This document shows positions 1 to 8,053 of a stretch of 64,000 bases of DNA, piece after piece. The notes below the pieces were generated by a model that saw nothing but the letters and a program-made list of their open reading frames with translations, was not told where the DNA came from and made no database searches. Position numbers and translations under genes: made by a program. The stretch is taken from assembly GCF_030345705.1 (NCBI RefSeq), contig NZ_JAUASW010000002.1:310001-374000 (forward strand). Reading direction: 5' to 3'. This DNA is from Pelomonas sp. SE-A7 (GTDB taxonomy: Bacteria > Pseudomonadota > Gammaproteobacteria > Burkholderiales > Burkholderiaceae_C). The stretch's first letter is position 1. Each line of letters begins with the position of its first letter.

Positions 1-308
1 GCCCAGTCGAAGCGATGCAGGCCCATGGCACCGAGCAGGCGCCGGCCCTGCGGCTCCCGGCTGTAGATCTGGAACGGCAAATCCTCGCGCAGCACGAACG
101 CTGCGACCTGCCGCCGAACCACGGCCTCCATTTCTTCGATCGTCGACGCCTGCTGTGCCCACGGCATCCAGCGCTTCAACTGGTCCATCGTCTCGATGAC
201 GGCCTCATTGAGCGCCGGCCCGACACCGGCCCGCGGCGCGGCTATGAGCAGACGCTCGGTCTCGATCTTCTCCGGCACTTCGATCAGGATGGGATCGCTC
301 ATGCTCAT
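1..308 (-). CDS. GNAT-family N-acetyltransferase (RimJ/RimL-like), 3' part missing
   Basis: The reading frame enters from the right and runs off the left edge, so only about 102 N-terminal residues are present. The start TERLLI-like segment, the W-MPWA motif and GLHRFDW are typical of RimJ/RimL-type GNAT acetyltransferases that acetylate protein N-termini or small amines with acetyl-CoA. The acetyl-CoA loop lies beyond the window. The ATG at 308 overlaps the TGA of the upstream MFS gene by one base, which suggests translational coupling; a second ATG lies six bases downstream at 302. The substrate cannot be told from this part. Confidence 0.75.
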   Translation of the reverse strand, partial: MSMSDPILIEVPEKIETERLLIAAPRAGVGPALNEAVIETMDQLKRWMPWAQQASTIEEMEAVVRRQVAAFVLREDLPFQIYSREPQGRRLLGAMGLHRFDW

Positions 309-1636
309 CACTTGCTAGGAATCAGCTCAGGCTCGTGCGCCGTGCCCACCTTGGGCAACTCGCGCACACCGCGGATGGTGGGCACACGCCAGGCCACGAA
401 GGCCAGCAGCAAGGCGCCGCAACCCGAGAACAGCAGGGCCGCGCGCAGGTCCACATGCTCGCCCAACCAGCCGCCAATCAGGGCACCGGGGCCGGCCGGT
501 ATCAGGATCAGCCAACGCATGGTGCTGGTCATGCGGCCCAGCAGCGGCGCGGGCGTCACGGCCTGGCGCAGCGACAGGAAGTTGATGAAGATGAGCACGG
601 CGCCAATGCCGAAGGCGAACAGCATGAAGGCAAAAGCCGCGATGCCCATCGCATTAGCCGGCGCGAGCGCCAGCGTCAACCAGCCCAGGCCGCAGACGCC
701 GAAGCCCAGCACCAGCGAAGGCCCGGGGCCTATGCGATGCGACAGGCGATGACCGAAAACGCTGGCCAGCACCGTGCCGGCCCCCAGGCCTATGTAGCTC
801 AGGCCGACCTGCTGGGCGCTCAGACCCAGCACCCGCGTGGCGAACAGGATCTGCACCACCTGTGCACCGTTGTGGAACAGCTGCCAGCCGCCCACGGCGC
901 AGGCCAGGCTGACCAGCAGGCGCTGCTGGCGCACGAAGCTCACGCCGGCCTTGAGGTCGCGCCAGAAGTCCGCGCCGCTGCACTTGGCCGCCAGTTGCTC
1001 CTCGACCTTGATGCCGCGCAGGATCAGGGCCGAGACCAGCACCAGCAGGGCATCGGCCGCCAGCGCCATGGGCGCGCCCAGCAACTTGATCAGCAGACCG
1101 GCCACGCCCGGACCCGCCACTTCGGCACCCGACGAAGCGAGTGCGTTCTTGGCATGAGCCTCGACCAGGCGCTCGCGCGGCACGACCTGGGTCAGCACGA
1201 TCTGGGCCGCGCTGCCTGCCACGGTGTAGACGCAGCCGAGCACGAAGCCGACCGCGTAGAGCCAGCCCATGCTGAGCCAGCCCAGCCAGGCGGCCAGCGG
1301 CACGGTAGCCACGGTCACGGCCAGCAGGGTCTCGCCGGCCACATAGACCGGCAGCTTGCGCACCCGGTCCAGCCAGACGCCGCCCGGCAGCGAGAACAGC
1401 ACGAAGGGCACGATCTCCATCGAGGTCAGCAGGCCCATCTGTGTTGGCGTGGCATTGAGCAGCACGGCCGCGGTCAGCGGCAGGGCCAACATCGTGATCT
1501 GGCCGCCGAGCGAGCTGATCAAGATCGAGGTCCAGAGGCGGTGGTAGACGCGGTCGCGCAGCAGGTCACCGCTGGGCAGCGTCAGCATCTTCATCAGGCG
1601 GTCGCGCCAGGCGAGCAGCCGGTTCTGCAGAAGCAT
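308..1636 (-). CDS. MFS transporter (EntS/MFS_3-like)
   Basis: A 442-residue polytopic membrane protein of the major facilitator superfamily. Hydrophobic segments begin near residue 36 and there are about 12. The loop between helices 2 and 3 has the GGVWLDRVRK form of the MFS signature GxxxDRxGRR. Overall resemblance is to the MFS_3 group, which includes the enterobactin exporter EntS and macrolide-efflux proteins, so drug or metabolite efflux is the best guess. A GGAGAA ribosome site lies just before the ATG. It is coupled to the downstream GNAT gene. No substrate-specific feature is visible. Confidence 0.8.
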   Translation of the reverse strand: MLLQNRLLAWRDRLMKMLTLPSGDLLRDRVYHRLWTSILISSLGGQITMLALPLTAAVLLNATPTQMGLLTSMEIVPFVLFSLPGGVWLDRVRKLPVYVAGETLLAVTVATVPLAAWLGWLSMGWLYAVGFVLGCVYTVAGSAAQIVLTQVVPRERLVEAHAKNALASSGAEVAGPGVAGLLIKLLGAPMALAADALLVLVSALILRGIKVEEQLAAKCSGADFWRDLKAGVSFVRQQRLLVSLACAVGGWQLFHNGAQVVQILFATRVLGLSAQQVGLSYIGLGAGTVLASVFGHRLSHRIGPGPSLVLGFGVCGLGWLTLALAPANAMGIAAFAFMLFAFGIGAVLIFINFLSLRQAVTPAPLLGRMTSTMRWLILIPAGPGALIGGWLGEHVDLRAALLFSGCGALLLAFVAWRVPTIRGVRELPKVGTAHEPELIPSK

Positions 1637-1920
1637 TCGATTTCTCCATGGCGGCGGCCCAGCCGGACCCTCGTGAGGTCGCGATGCGGGCGGCGGCCCA
1701 GAAAGCAGAGTCTAAGGAAAAGGGGGAATTCGGTCGTCGCTCGCGCTCAAGGCGGCGAGGACGACAGGCCATGACGCGCGACGCTGAACCCGGACGGACG
1801 CGGGCCGGCCACGGCGGTAGCCGGGCATCGGTCGCGGTCGAGCAGCTTGGTCATGGCCTTGGGAGGAAGAAGTCGGGCGATGGTAGCAGCCGATCTGCAC
1901 CCATGGCAAAAGGCACCGGC

Positions 1921-2769
1921 TCAGGCCGGGCGCTGATCGCGCGAGGGCCGGCGCTGTGCGCCCCAATGGCGGGACGCCCGCATGAAGCCGAGCGACTCGT
2001 AGATGCCTATGGCCACTTCATCCGGGTCGGCACACATCACCAGTTGCTCCAACCTCTGATGTTCAAAGCCGAAGCGGCAGGCGGCCTCGACCATGGCGGT
2101 GCAAAGGCCGCGGCGTCGCCAGTTCGGATGGGTGGTCACATGCTGGAAGCGGCCCAGCCCACCGTCCCTGAACAGGCCGCAGTCGGCCACCAGCTCGTCG
2201 GCCCTGCGCACGCCCAGCCATTTGCCAAGCCCGGCCGACTGCATGGCGGCATAGCGATCCATCTGGCGCTCTCGATGCCGGCGGTAGCCCGCCGGTTCGA
2301 AACCCATCGCGTCGGCCGCGTTGCTGGCGCAATGCAGATCGACGACCGAGCGCCGCTGGGCGGCATCCTGCAGGTCGATCACGCTGAACTCATAGCCCTG
2401 AGGCAGCTCGCGGCGCCCGCCCAGCAATTGCATGGGCAACAGCCTCAAGGTCACGGTTTCGAAGATCTCGAAGCCGGCGCGCTGCCAGCTCAGCAACGGC
2501 TCATGCGCCTGCGTGGCGTCGAAACCAATGGCGACATGGCCGGACTCGCGGGTATGGCAGCCGATCTCCTCGTCGAAGCGCGCCAGCCAGTGAGCCAGTC
2601 CGTCGTCGCGCGGCGGTGCCGGCAGGATCAGGCAGTTGCCCCAGTAGAAGAGCGGGTTGTCGGGCGTGCGCACGACGACGCAGTCGCCGCGCTCCTCGAC
2701 CAGGCCGCCGAAGCGGGCAAAGATCAGGTCGGTGCGCCAACCCAGAGACAGGCGTTGCTGCAAATCCAT
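1921..2769 (-). CDS. GNAT-family N-acetyltransferase, two-domain
   Basis: A 282-residue protein whose C-terminal half carries a clear GNAT fold. A beta-4 strand (FQHVTTHPNW) leads into the acetyl-CoA loop RRRGLCTAMV, and the conserved IYESLGF segment follows near residue 257. The first 130 residues are not an obvious known domain but could be a degenerate second GNAT unit. It starts two bases after the gamma-glutamyltransferase stop codon on the same strand, so the two are probably co-transcribed. Substrate unknown. The 284 bases on its downstream side (1637-1920) show no convincing gene. Confidence 0.8.
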   Translation of the reverse strand: MDLQQRLSLGWRTDLIFARFGGLVEERGDCVVVRTPDNPLFYWGNCLILPAPPRDDGLAHWLARFDEEIGCHTRESGHVAIGFDATQAHEPLLSWQRAGFEIFETVTLRLLPMQLLGGRRELPQGYEFSVIDLQDAAQRRSVVDLHCASNAADAMGFEPAGYRRHRERQMDRYAAMQSAGLGKWLGVRRADELVADCGLFRDGGLGRFQHVTTHPNWRRRGLCTAMVEAACRFGFEHQRLEQLVMCADPDEVAIGIYESLGFMRASRHWGAQRRPSRDQRPA

Positions 2770-2771
2770 GT

Positions 2772-4403
2772 TCAGAACCCGACGGCCGCGCCATCCCGGC
2801 GTGGATCACTGGCGGCCACATAGCCCTCGACCGCCGGTTCGCCAAGACGCCAGATGAACTGGCCGGCCCCCAGGTCCAGCGACGGCTCATGCATGTCGCC
2901 GATCTGGTGACCCAGAGCACGCAGCCCTTGGACTGTGGCCGCTGGCATCTCTGGCTCCACATCTATGGACAGGCCCTCGTTGAAGCGCCAGCGAGGCGCA
3001 TCGCAGGCGGCCTGCGGATGCTGGTGGAAGTCCAGCATGCGGACCAGGGTCTGCAGATGGCCCTGCGGCTGCATATGGCCGCCCATCACGCCGAAGCTCA
3101 TCTGCGCCTGGCCGTCGCGCATCAGCATTGCCGGGATGATGGTGTGGAAGGGCTTCTTGCCCGGCGCCACGCAATTAGGATGGGCCGGGTCCAGCGAGAA
3201 GCCATGGCCGCGGTTCTGTAGCGAAACGCCGTAGCCGGGCAGCACCAGGCCCGAGCCGAAGCCCATGAAGTTGCTCTGGATGAAGCTGACCATCATGCCG
3301 CTCTCGTCGGCAGCGCTGAGATAGATGGTGCCGCCGCGCACCGGGTTGCCATGGCCGAAGTCCTGGGCCTTGCGCGGGTCGATCAGTGATGCCCGCTCGG
3401 CGAGGTAGGCCGGATCCAGCAACTCGGCCGCTGTCAGTTCCATGGCTAGTGGGTCGGCCACGAAGCGGTAGGTATCGGCAAAGGCCAGCTTCATCGCCTC
3501 GATCTGCAGGTGCTGGGCCACGACGCTGTCTGCCCCCAGGCCGCGCAGATCATGGTGCTTCAATAGGCCCAGCGCGATCAGCGCCGCGATGCCCTGCCCA
3601 CTGGGCGGCAACTCATGCAGCTGATGGCCGGCGTAGGCCTGCGAAATCGTGTCCACCCATTGCGGCTGGTGGGCCGCCAGATCGGCGGCTGTCAGCTGGC
3701 CGCCGGTGGCCTTGGAGAAGGCCGCCAGCGCGGCGGCGATTTCACCCCGATAGAAGGCTTCGCCACGCGTTTCTGCGATCAGCTTCAGGCTGCGCGCCGC
3801 ACCTGGCATGCAGAAGCGCTCGCCCACGGCCGGTGACCGACCATGCGGGAGAAAGGTTTCAGCAAAGCCTGGCTGGCCCACCAGTTCTCCAATGCCAGCA
3901 GCCAGCTGCCACTTGCGCTGCACGATCACGGGCACCGCATAGCCACGCTCGGCAATCTCGATGGCAGGTTGCATCAAGTCACCGAAAGGCAGCTTGCCGT
4001 AGCGCTCGCTCAGCGCGACCCAGCTGCTCACGGCGCCTGGCACGGTGACGCTGCTCCAGCCACGCTTGGGCGGCGCCTTTGCTGCATCTCCGAACTGCGC
4101 GCGCGTCCAGGCCGCTGGCGCGACACCTGCAGCATCCAGACCCTGGAGGCGCTGGCCGTCCCAGACGATGGCGAAGGCATCGGAGCCCAGGCCGTTGCTG
4201 CAAGGCTCCAGCACCGTCATGCAGGCCGCGGCAGCCACGGCTGCATCGACGGCATTGCCTCCGCTTGCCAGCATGCGCAAGCCCGCCTGGGCCGCCAGCG
4301 GATGCGAGGTCGCCACCACATTGCGCGCGAACAGCGGCGAGCGGCGGCTGGCGTAACCGCTCTTCCAATCGAATCCCTGCATGACCTGGGTGGGCGTTGT
4401 CAT
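2772..4403 (-). CDS. gamma-glutamyltransferase family protein
   Basis: An Ntn-hydrolase of the GGT family that transfers or hydrolyses gamma-glutamyl groups from glutathione and related compounds. The proenzyme normally cuts itself before a Thr nucleophile. Here the VRGGT-IYLS segment places that Thr at about residue 359 of 543, the usual boundary between large and small subunits. ASGGNAVDAAVAAA near residue 47 and NPGKKPFHT-like text later are family hallmarks. I chose the ATG at 4403; the open frame reaches 4511 but those extra residues look non-coding. No signal peptide is visible, so it may be a cytoplasmic GGT-like enzyme (YwrD type) and not the periplasmic form. Confidence 0.85.
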   Translation of the reverse strand: MTTPTQVMQGFDWKSGYASRRSPLFARNVVATSHPLAAQAGLRMLASGGNAVDAAVAAAACMTVLEPCSNGLGSDAFAIVWDGQRLQGLDAAGVAPAAWTRAQFGDAAKAPPKRGWSSVTVPGAVSSWVALSERYGKLPFGDLMQPAIEIAERGYAVPVIVQRKWQLAAGIGELVGQPGFAETFLPHGRSPAVGERFCMPGAARSLKLIAETRGEAFYRGEIAAALAAFSKATGGQLTAADLAAHQPQWVDTISQAYAGHQLHELPPSGQGIAALIALGLLKHHDLRGLGADSVVAQHLQIEAMKLAFADTYRFVADPLAMELTAAELLDPAYLAERASLIDPRKAQDFGHGNPVRGGTIYLSAADESGMMVSFIQSNFMGFGSGLVLPGYGVSLQNRGHGFSLDPAHPNCVAPGKKPFHTIIPAMLMRDGQAQMSFGVMGGHMQPQGHLQTLVRMLDFHQHPQAACDAPRWRFNEGLSIDVEPEMPAATVQGLRALGHQIGDMHEPSLDLGAGQFIWRLGEPAVEGYVAASDPRRDGAAVGF

Positions 4404-4561
4404 CGCTGCTGTCCGTACCTGCTCAAGATGTGCTGCGCCGCGATTCTGCTTCGGATGGAAAGCCCGGTGTAACGCATTGCAACGCTGCTCGCCCAGGGTC
4501 AACTCTTGCATGGGAGGCCTCGTTGTCTGCTTACCCTTTCACAACCGACGGAGAAATCCTG

Positions 4562-4975
4562 ATGAATGCTCTGAAGACCGCTCTGATTCCTGCCCTGCTG
4601 GCTTTCACCGGTCACCTGGCCATGGCGCAGACTGCTAACACCGCAACGACTGCCCCCAAGACCGGAACGCCGCCTGCCACGACTGCGGCCACGAGCACCA
4701 CTCCGGCACCCGCTGCAACGCCTGCGGCCACGCAGACGCCGGCCGCTACTGCAGCGGCCACCGCCACCACGACTCCGGCCGCAATGCCGGCCGTGACCAA
4801 ACCCGCCACGCCTGCCGTCGCTACCACCACCGCGGCAGCTCCGGCCACGGAAGCCAAGCCGGCCGCCGCAGCCAAGCACGCTGCCAAGCATGCGAAGGCT
4901 CACAAGGCTGAAGCCAAGGTCGAGGCCAAGCCGGCCATGACCGCGACTCCGGCCCCGGCTGCGACTACCAAGTAA
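4562..4975 (+). CDS. secreted Ala/Thr/Pro/Lys-rich low-complexity protein
   Basis: A 137-residue product with a clear Sec signal peptide ending AMA just before Gln23. The mature part is almost wholly Ala, Thr, Pro and, near the end, Lys with HAAKHAKAHK-type repeats. A strong GGAG ribosome site precedes the ATG. The composition resembles a disordered linker or a histone-H1-like basic tail, but no family can be named. It is transcribed away from the gamma-glutamyltransferase gene and followed by a perfect hairpin. The frame also opens upstream to 4397, but the signal peptide and ribosome site fix the start at 4562. Confidence 0.7.
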   Translation: MNALKTALIPALLAFTGHLAMAQTANTATTAPKTGTPPATTAATSTTPAPAATPAATQTPAATAAATATTTPAAMPAVTKPATPAVATTTAAAPATEAKPAAAAKHAAKHAKAHKAEAKVEAKPAMTATPAPAATTK

Positions 4976-4989
4976 GCAGGCCCCTCCCA

Positions 4990-5033
4990 ACAAGCTCCGC
5001 GCCGTCGCAAGACGCGCGGAGCTTGTCGTTTAT
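4990..5033 (+). terminator. Rho-independent-type terminator after the Ala-rich gene
   Basis: A perfect 13-bp inverted repeat (4990-5002 pairs with 5014-5026) with an 11-base loop, followed by a short CGTTTA tract. It sits 15 bases past the stop codon at 4975. The T tract is weak, so termination may be partial. Confidence 0.7.
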
Positions 5034-5041
5034 GGCGCCCG

Positions 5042-5431
5042 TTAGCGCCGCTCCTCCATCAAGCCCACCAGGTTGTCGTCCGGGTCACGCACGAAGGCCA
5101 TCCACAACTCGTGGTCCGGCATGCGGGCGATCAGATGCGGCGGCGAGTCGGTCTTGGCACCCCGGGTCACCAGGGCCGCAAAGCTCGTCTCCAAAGAGGC
5201 GGTCCGAAAGTACAGGACCGAGTTCTCGCCTACCGCGCCTGCGCCCTGCGGCGTGCTGAGCATCAGCCTCACGCCACCGGCCTGCAGGAAGGCCAGATTG
5301 GGTCCGGCACTGAACAGGAACTGCAGCCCCAGCACGTCGCGGTAGAAGCCCAGGGCCCGGCCCACGTCACTCACCGTGATCGCGATTTGCCCGATTTCGC
5401 CCAGGGCTGGCGTTGGGTTGCTGTCGTCCAT
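5042..5431 (-). CDS. VOC/glyoxalase-family protein
   Basis: A protein of about 129 residues with the paired beta-alpha-beta-beta-beta layout of the vicinal oxygen chelate fold. The start IGQIAITVSDVGRALGFYRDVLGL is classic for this family, and the C-terminal FVRDPDDNLVGLMEE matches the second metal-side motif. Members include glyoxalase I, fosfomycin-resistance proteins and dioxygenases, so the reaction cannot be assigned. The ATG at 5431 is preferred; a GTG at 5449 would add six residues and neither has a clear ribosome site. It converges with the secreted Ala-rich gene. Confidence 0.75.
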   Translation of the reverse strand: MDDSNPTPALGEIGQIAITVSDVGRALGFYRDVLGLQFLFSAGPNLAFLQAGGVRLMLSTPQGAGAVGENSVLYFRTASLETSFAALVTRGAKTDSPPHLIARMPDHELWMAFVRDPDDNLVGLMEERR

Positions 5432-5493
5432 GGCGCCATGCTGCGCCACGACCCATTGCTTGGGTCAGCGGGAAAACGCAGGGGAGACTGAGA

Positions 5494-5733
5494 TCAGGCA
5501 GGCTGCAGCGCGATCACGCGCTTGCCCACATGGCCGGGCTCGGCCATGCAATGGGCCGCATCGTGGCAGCGGGCCACGGCGGCATCGAATTCCTCACGGG
5601 CACAGTCCAGGCAGCTGCCGCAGGCCGACGCCACCGAGGTCTCGTCCTGCAGCAACTCGAAGTTGCGCACGCCGGCCGACACCGCATGGCGGATGTCGCG
5701 GTCGGAGACGCGGTGGCAGAGGCAGACGATCAT
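5494..5733 (-). CDS. bfd: bacterioferritin-associated ferredoxin
   Basis: A 79-residue [2Fe-2S] protein with the BFD-type cysteine set C4-x-C6 and C38-x2-C41. In well-studied systems Bfd docks on bacterioferritin and passes electrons to the ferric core so that iron can be released under iron starvation. It lies just downstream of the bacterioferritin gene on the same strand but has its own promoter with a Fur-like box at 5766-5796. That arrangement fits induction by low iron while bacterioferritin is controlled separately. Confidence 0.85.
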   Translation of the reverse strand: MIVCLCHRVSDRDIRHAVSAGVRNFELLQDETSVASACGSCLDCAREEFDAAVARCHDAAHCMAEPGHVGKRVIALQPA

Positions 5734-5765
5734 GGCGGGCAGCTGGACGATCAGGAATGGCCCAT

Positions 5766-5796
5766 AGTCTAACGCAAATGCGAACCCTTCTCAATT
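5766..5796 (-). promoter_or_regulatory. bfd promoter with overlapping Fur-like box
   Basis: Reading the minus strand, TTGAGA (5794-5789), a 17-base spacer and TAGACT (5771-5766) form a good sigma-70 promoter about 33 bases upstream of the bfd ATG. An imperfect palindrome at 5796-5777, AATTGAGAA then TTCGCATT, covers the -35 box and spacer and resembles the AATGAGAA-type half sites of betaproteobacterial Fur boxes. The match is by eye only. Confidence 0.55.
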
Positions 5797-5830
5797 CGTT
5801 TTGCATTGCCCCGCCGCCGGGCCGATCCAG

Positions 5831-6313
5831 TCAGCTGCCGGCTTCCTCGCCCACTTGGCTCTGCAGCCAGTTCTGCTCACCCAGTTGCGCCACCAAGCCG
5901 ATCTGGGTTTCCAAGTGGTCGATGTGGCCCTCGGTGTCGTCGAGGATGCGGGTCAGGATGTCCCGCGAGACGTAGTCGCGCACCGCCTCGCAATGGGCGA
6001 TCCCATCCTTGAGCGTGGTCAGCGAGCCGGTTTCGATGCGGAGATCGCATTCCAGCGTCTCGACCGCCGTCTCGCCGATGTAGAGCTTGCCGAGGTCCTG
6101 CAGATTGGGCAGGCCTTCGAGTTGCAGGACCCGCTCGATCAGCTTGTCCGCGTGCTTCATTTCCTCGATGGACTCCTCGTACTCATGCTTGGCAAGCCGG
6201 TTCAGGCCCCAGTTCTTCAGCATGCGGGCATGCAGGAAATACTGGTTGATCGCGGTCAGTTCGTTCTTCAGCTGGGCATTCAGATACTCCAGCACCTTGG
6301 CATCGCCTTGCAT
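5831..6313 (-). CDS. bfr: bacterioferritin
   Basis: A 160-residue iron-storage subunit that normally forms a 24-mer shell and binds haem between subunits. The haem ligand Met52 and the ferroxidase residues Glu18, Tyr25, Glu51, His54, Glu94 and His130 line up by count with E. coli Bfr. The residue at position 127, a Glu ligand in E. coli, is Thr here (DDTEGH), with Glu at 128. The start at 6313 follows an AAGGAGA ribosome site; the frame opens to 6370 but the extra residues do not fit the family. It neighbours bfd, its redox partner. Confidence 0.9.
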   Translation of the reverse strand: MQGDAKVLEYLNAQLKNELTAINQYFLHARMLKNWGLNRLAKHEYEESIEEMKHADKLIERVLQLEGLPNLQDLGKLYIGETAVETLECDLRIETGSLTTLKDGIAHCEAVRDYVSRDILTRILDDTEGHIDHLETQIGLVAQLGEQNWLQSQVGEEAGS

Positions 6314-6431
6314 CTTGTTCTCCTTGGACTTGCAGTCGGAAAAGGGCTGGGCGATTGTGCTTCGATTCATTGGCAGGCCGGCCTAAAAGCCGCGCTGATC
6401 CGGCTGGGATACGACGCGTTCTCAGCCTGCC

Positions 6432-6461
6432 TTGGAATTAGATATATTTGCAATATTCCAA
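6432..6461 (+). promoter_or_regulatory. AT-rich inverted repeat upstream of the aldehyde dehydrogenase gene (candidate operator)
   Basis: TTGGAAT at 6432-6438 is repeated in reverse as ATTCCAA at 6455-6461, with an AT-rich 16-base centre containing TATATT. It ends 11 bases before the ATG at 6473, so a bound regulator would block transcription or translation start. The regulator is not identifiable here. Confidence 0.45.
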
Positions 6462-6472
6462 AGAGACAAACC

Positions 6473-7909
6473 ATGCAGACCTACGCCAACTACATCGCCG
6501 GCCAATGGCTGGTCGGCCCCAGCCAGCGCCCCAATGTCAACCCGTCGGACACCGGCGATGTGTTGGGCCTCTATACCCAAGCCGATTCGGAACAAGCCGA
6601 GCAGGCCATTGCGGCCGCGCATGTTGCTGCGCCGGCCTGGGGACTGAGCAGCCCGCAGGTGCGGGCCGATGCGCTAGATCGCATCGGTAGCGAGATCCTG
6701 GCCCGCAAGGAAGAGCTGGGGGAGTTGCTGGCCCGCGAGGAAGGCAAGACCCGGCCCGAGGCCGTGGGCGAAGCAGCGCGCGCCGGAGCCATCTTCAAGT
6801 TCTTCGCCCAGGAGGCCCTGCGACTGCGCGGCGACAAGCTCGCCTCGGTCCGGCCTGGCATTGAAGTCGAGGTGACCCGCGAACCGCTGGGCGTGGTCGG
6901 CCTGATCACCCCCTGGAACTTCCCCATCGCCATCCCGGCCTGGAAGATTGCGCCGGCCCTGGCCTTCGGCAATGCCGTGGTGCTCAAGCCGGCCGAGCTG
7001 GTGCCGGGCTCGGCCTGGGCTCTGGCCGAAATCATTTCGCGGGCCGGACTGCCTGACGGCGTCTTCAACCTGGCGATGGGGCCGGGCTCTGTGGTCGGCC
7101 AGGCCCTGCTGAACGACCGCCGCGTGAACGGCCTCAGCTTCACCGGCTCGCAAGCCACGGGCCAGCGCGTCGCCATGGCGGCCGTGCAGCGCGGCGCCAA
7201 GTTCCAGTTGGAGATGGGAGGCAAGAACCCGCTGCTGGTGCTGGCCGATGCCGACATCGAGGCCGCGGTGAACTGCGCCGTGCAAGGTGGCTTCTATTCG
7301 ACCGGCCAGCGCTGCACGGCCTCAAGCCGCGTCATCGTGGAGCGGGCCGTGTATGCCCGCTTCGCCGAGCGCATGGCCGAAGTGACCCAGGCCCTGCGTG
7401 TAGGCCACGCCCTCAGGCCCGAGACCCAGATCGGCCCGGTCGTCGATGCCAGCCAGCTGCAGCAGGACCTGGACTACATCCGTTTGGCAAAAGAAGAAGG
7501 TGCTCGCTTGCTGGCGGGTGGCCAGACGCTAACGTTGGATTGGCCCGGCCACTACCTGGCGCCGGCCCTGTTCGGCGACTGCGACAACGCCATGCGCCAT
7601 TGCCAGGAGGAAATCTTCGGACCGGTGGTGAGCCTGATCCCCTGCGAAAACTACGAGCATGGGCTGGCCCTGGCCAACGACACACCCTTCGGCCTGTCCA
7701 GCGGCATCTGCACCGGCTCGTTGAAACATGCCCATCACTTCAAGCGCCATTCTCAGGCCGGCATGGTGATGGTCAATTGCCCGACGGCCGGCGTGGACTA
7801 CCACGCGCCCTTCGGCGGCCGCAAGGCTTCGAGCATGGGCGCACGCGAGCAGGGCAGCTATGCGGCCGAGTTCTTCACCAGCGTGAAGACCAGCTATCTG
7901 CAGGCCTGA
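6473..7909 (+). CDS. NAD(P)+-dependent aldehyde dehydrogenase, alpha-ketoglutaric-semialdehyde-dehydrogenase-like
   Basis: A 478-residue ALDH superfamily enzyme that oxidises an aldehyde to its acid. Catalytic Cys281 lies in GQRCTASSR, the general base Glu247 in QLEMGGKNP, and Asn149 in TPWNFPIAIP. The C-terminal HAPFGGRKASSMGAREQG and FFTSVKTSY ending resembles alpha-ketoglutaric semialdehyde (2,5-dioxopentanoate) dehydrogenases of sugar-acid and hydroxyproline breakdown. No other gene of those routes is nearby, so the substrate is an inference. An AAGAGA ribosome site precedes the ATG, and the upstream extension of the frame to 5801 is antisense to bfr and rejected. Confidence 0.85.
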   Translation: MQTYANYIAGQWLVGPSQRPNVNPSDTGDVLGLYTQADSEQAEQAIAAAHVAAPAWGLSSPQVRADALDRIGSEILARKEELGELLAREEGKTRPEAVGEAARAGAIFKFFAQEALRLRGDKLASVRPGIEVEVTREPLGVVGLITPWNFPIAIPAWKIAPALAFGNAVVLKPAELVPGSAWALAEIISRAGLPDGVFNLAMGPGSVVGQALLNDRRVNGLSFTGSQATGQRVAMAAVQRGAKFQLEMGGKNPLLVLADADIEAAVNCAVQGGFYSTGQRCTASSRVIVERAVYARFAERMAEVTQALRVGHALRPETQIGPVVDASQLQQDLDYIRLAKEEGARLLAGGQTLTLDWPGHYLAPALFGDCDNAMRHCQEEIFGPVVSLIPCENYEHGLALANDTPFGLSSGICTGSLKHAHHFKRHSQAGMVMVNCPTAGVDYHAPFGGRKASSMGAREQGSYAAEFFTSVKTSYLQA

Positions 7910-8053
7910 GTCGGACCCGCGATTCGTGCACAAGCTCACGACCTGAGCCGGGCACACCCGAACCCGGGGGCAGCCGCGAACAGCCCCTCTTCCTAGAATC
8001 CGCTCGCCGCAACGACTTGCGGTTAATAACGAATTGGATGAGGGGTAGAGGGA

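Noticed and set aside
1709..1714. TAGACT box upstream of the MFS transporter gene
   Set aside because: No acceptable -35 at normal spacing, so I did not call a promoter.
5801..6472. N-terminal extension of the aldehyde dehydrogenase frame
   Set aside because: It lies antisense to bfr, and the ALDH domain starts at 6473 with a ribosome site.
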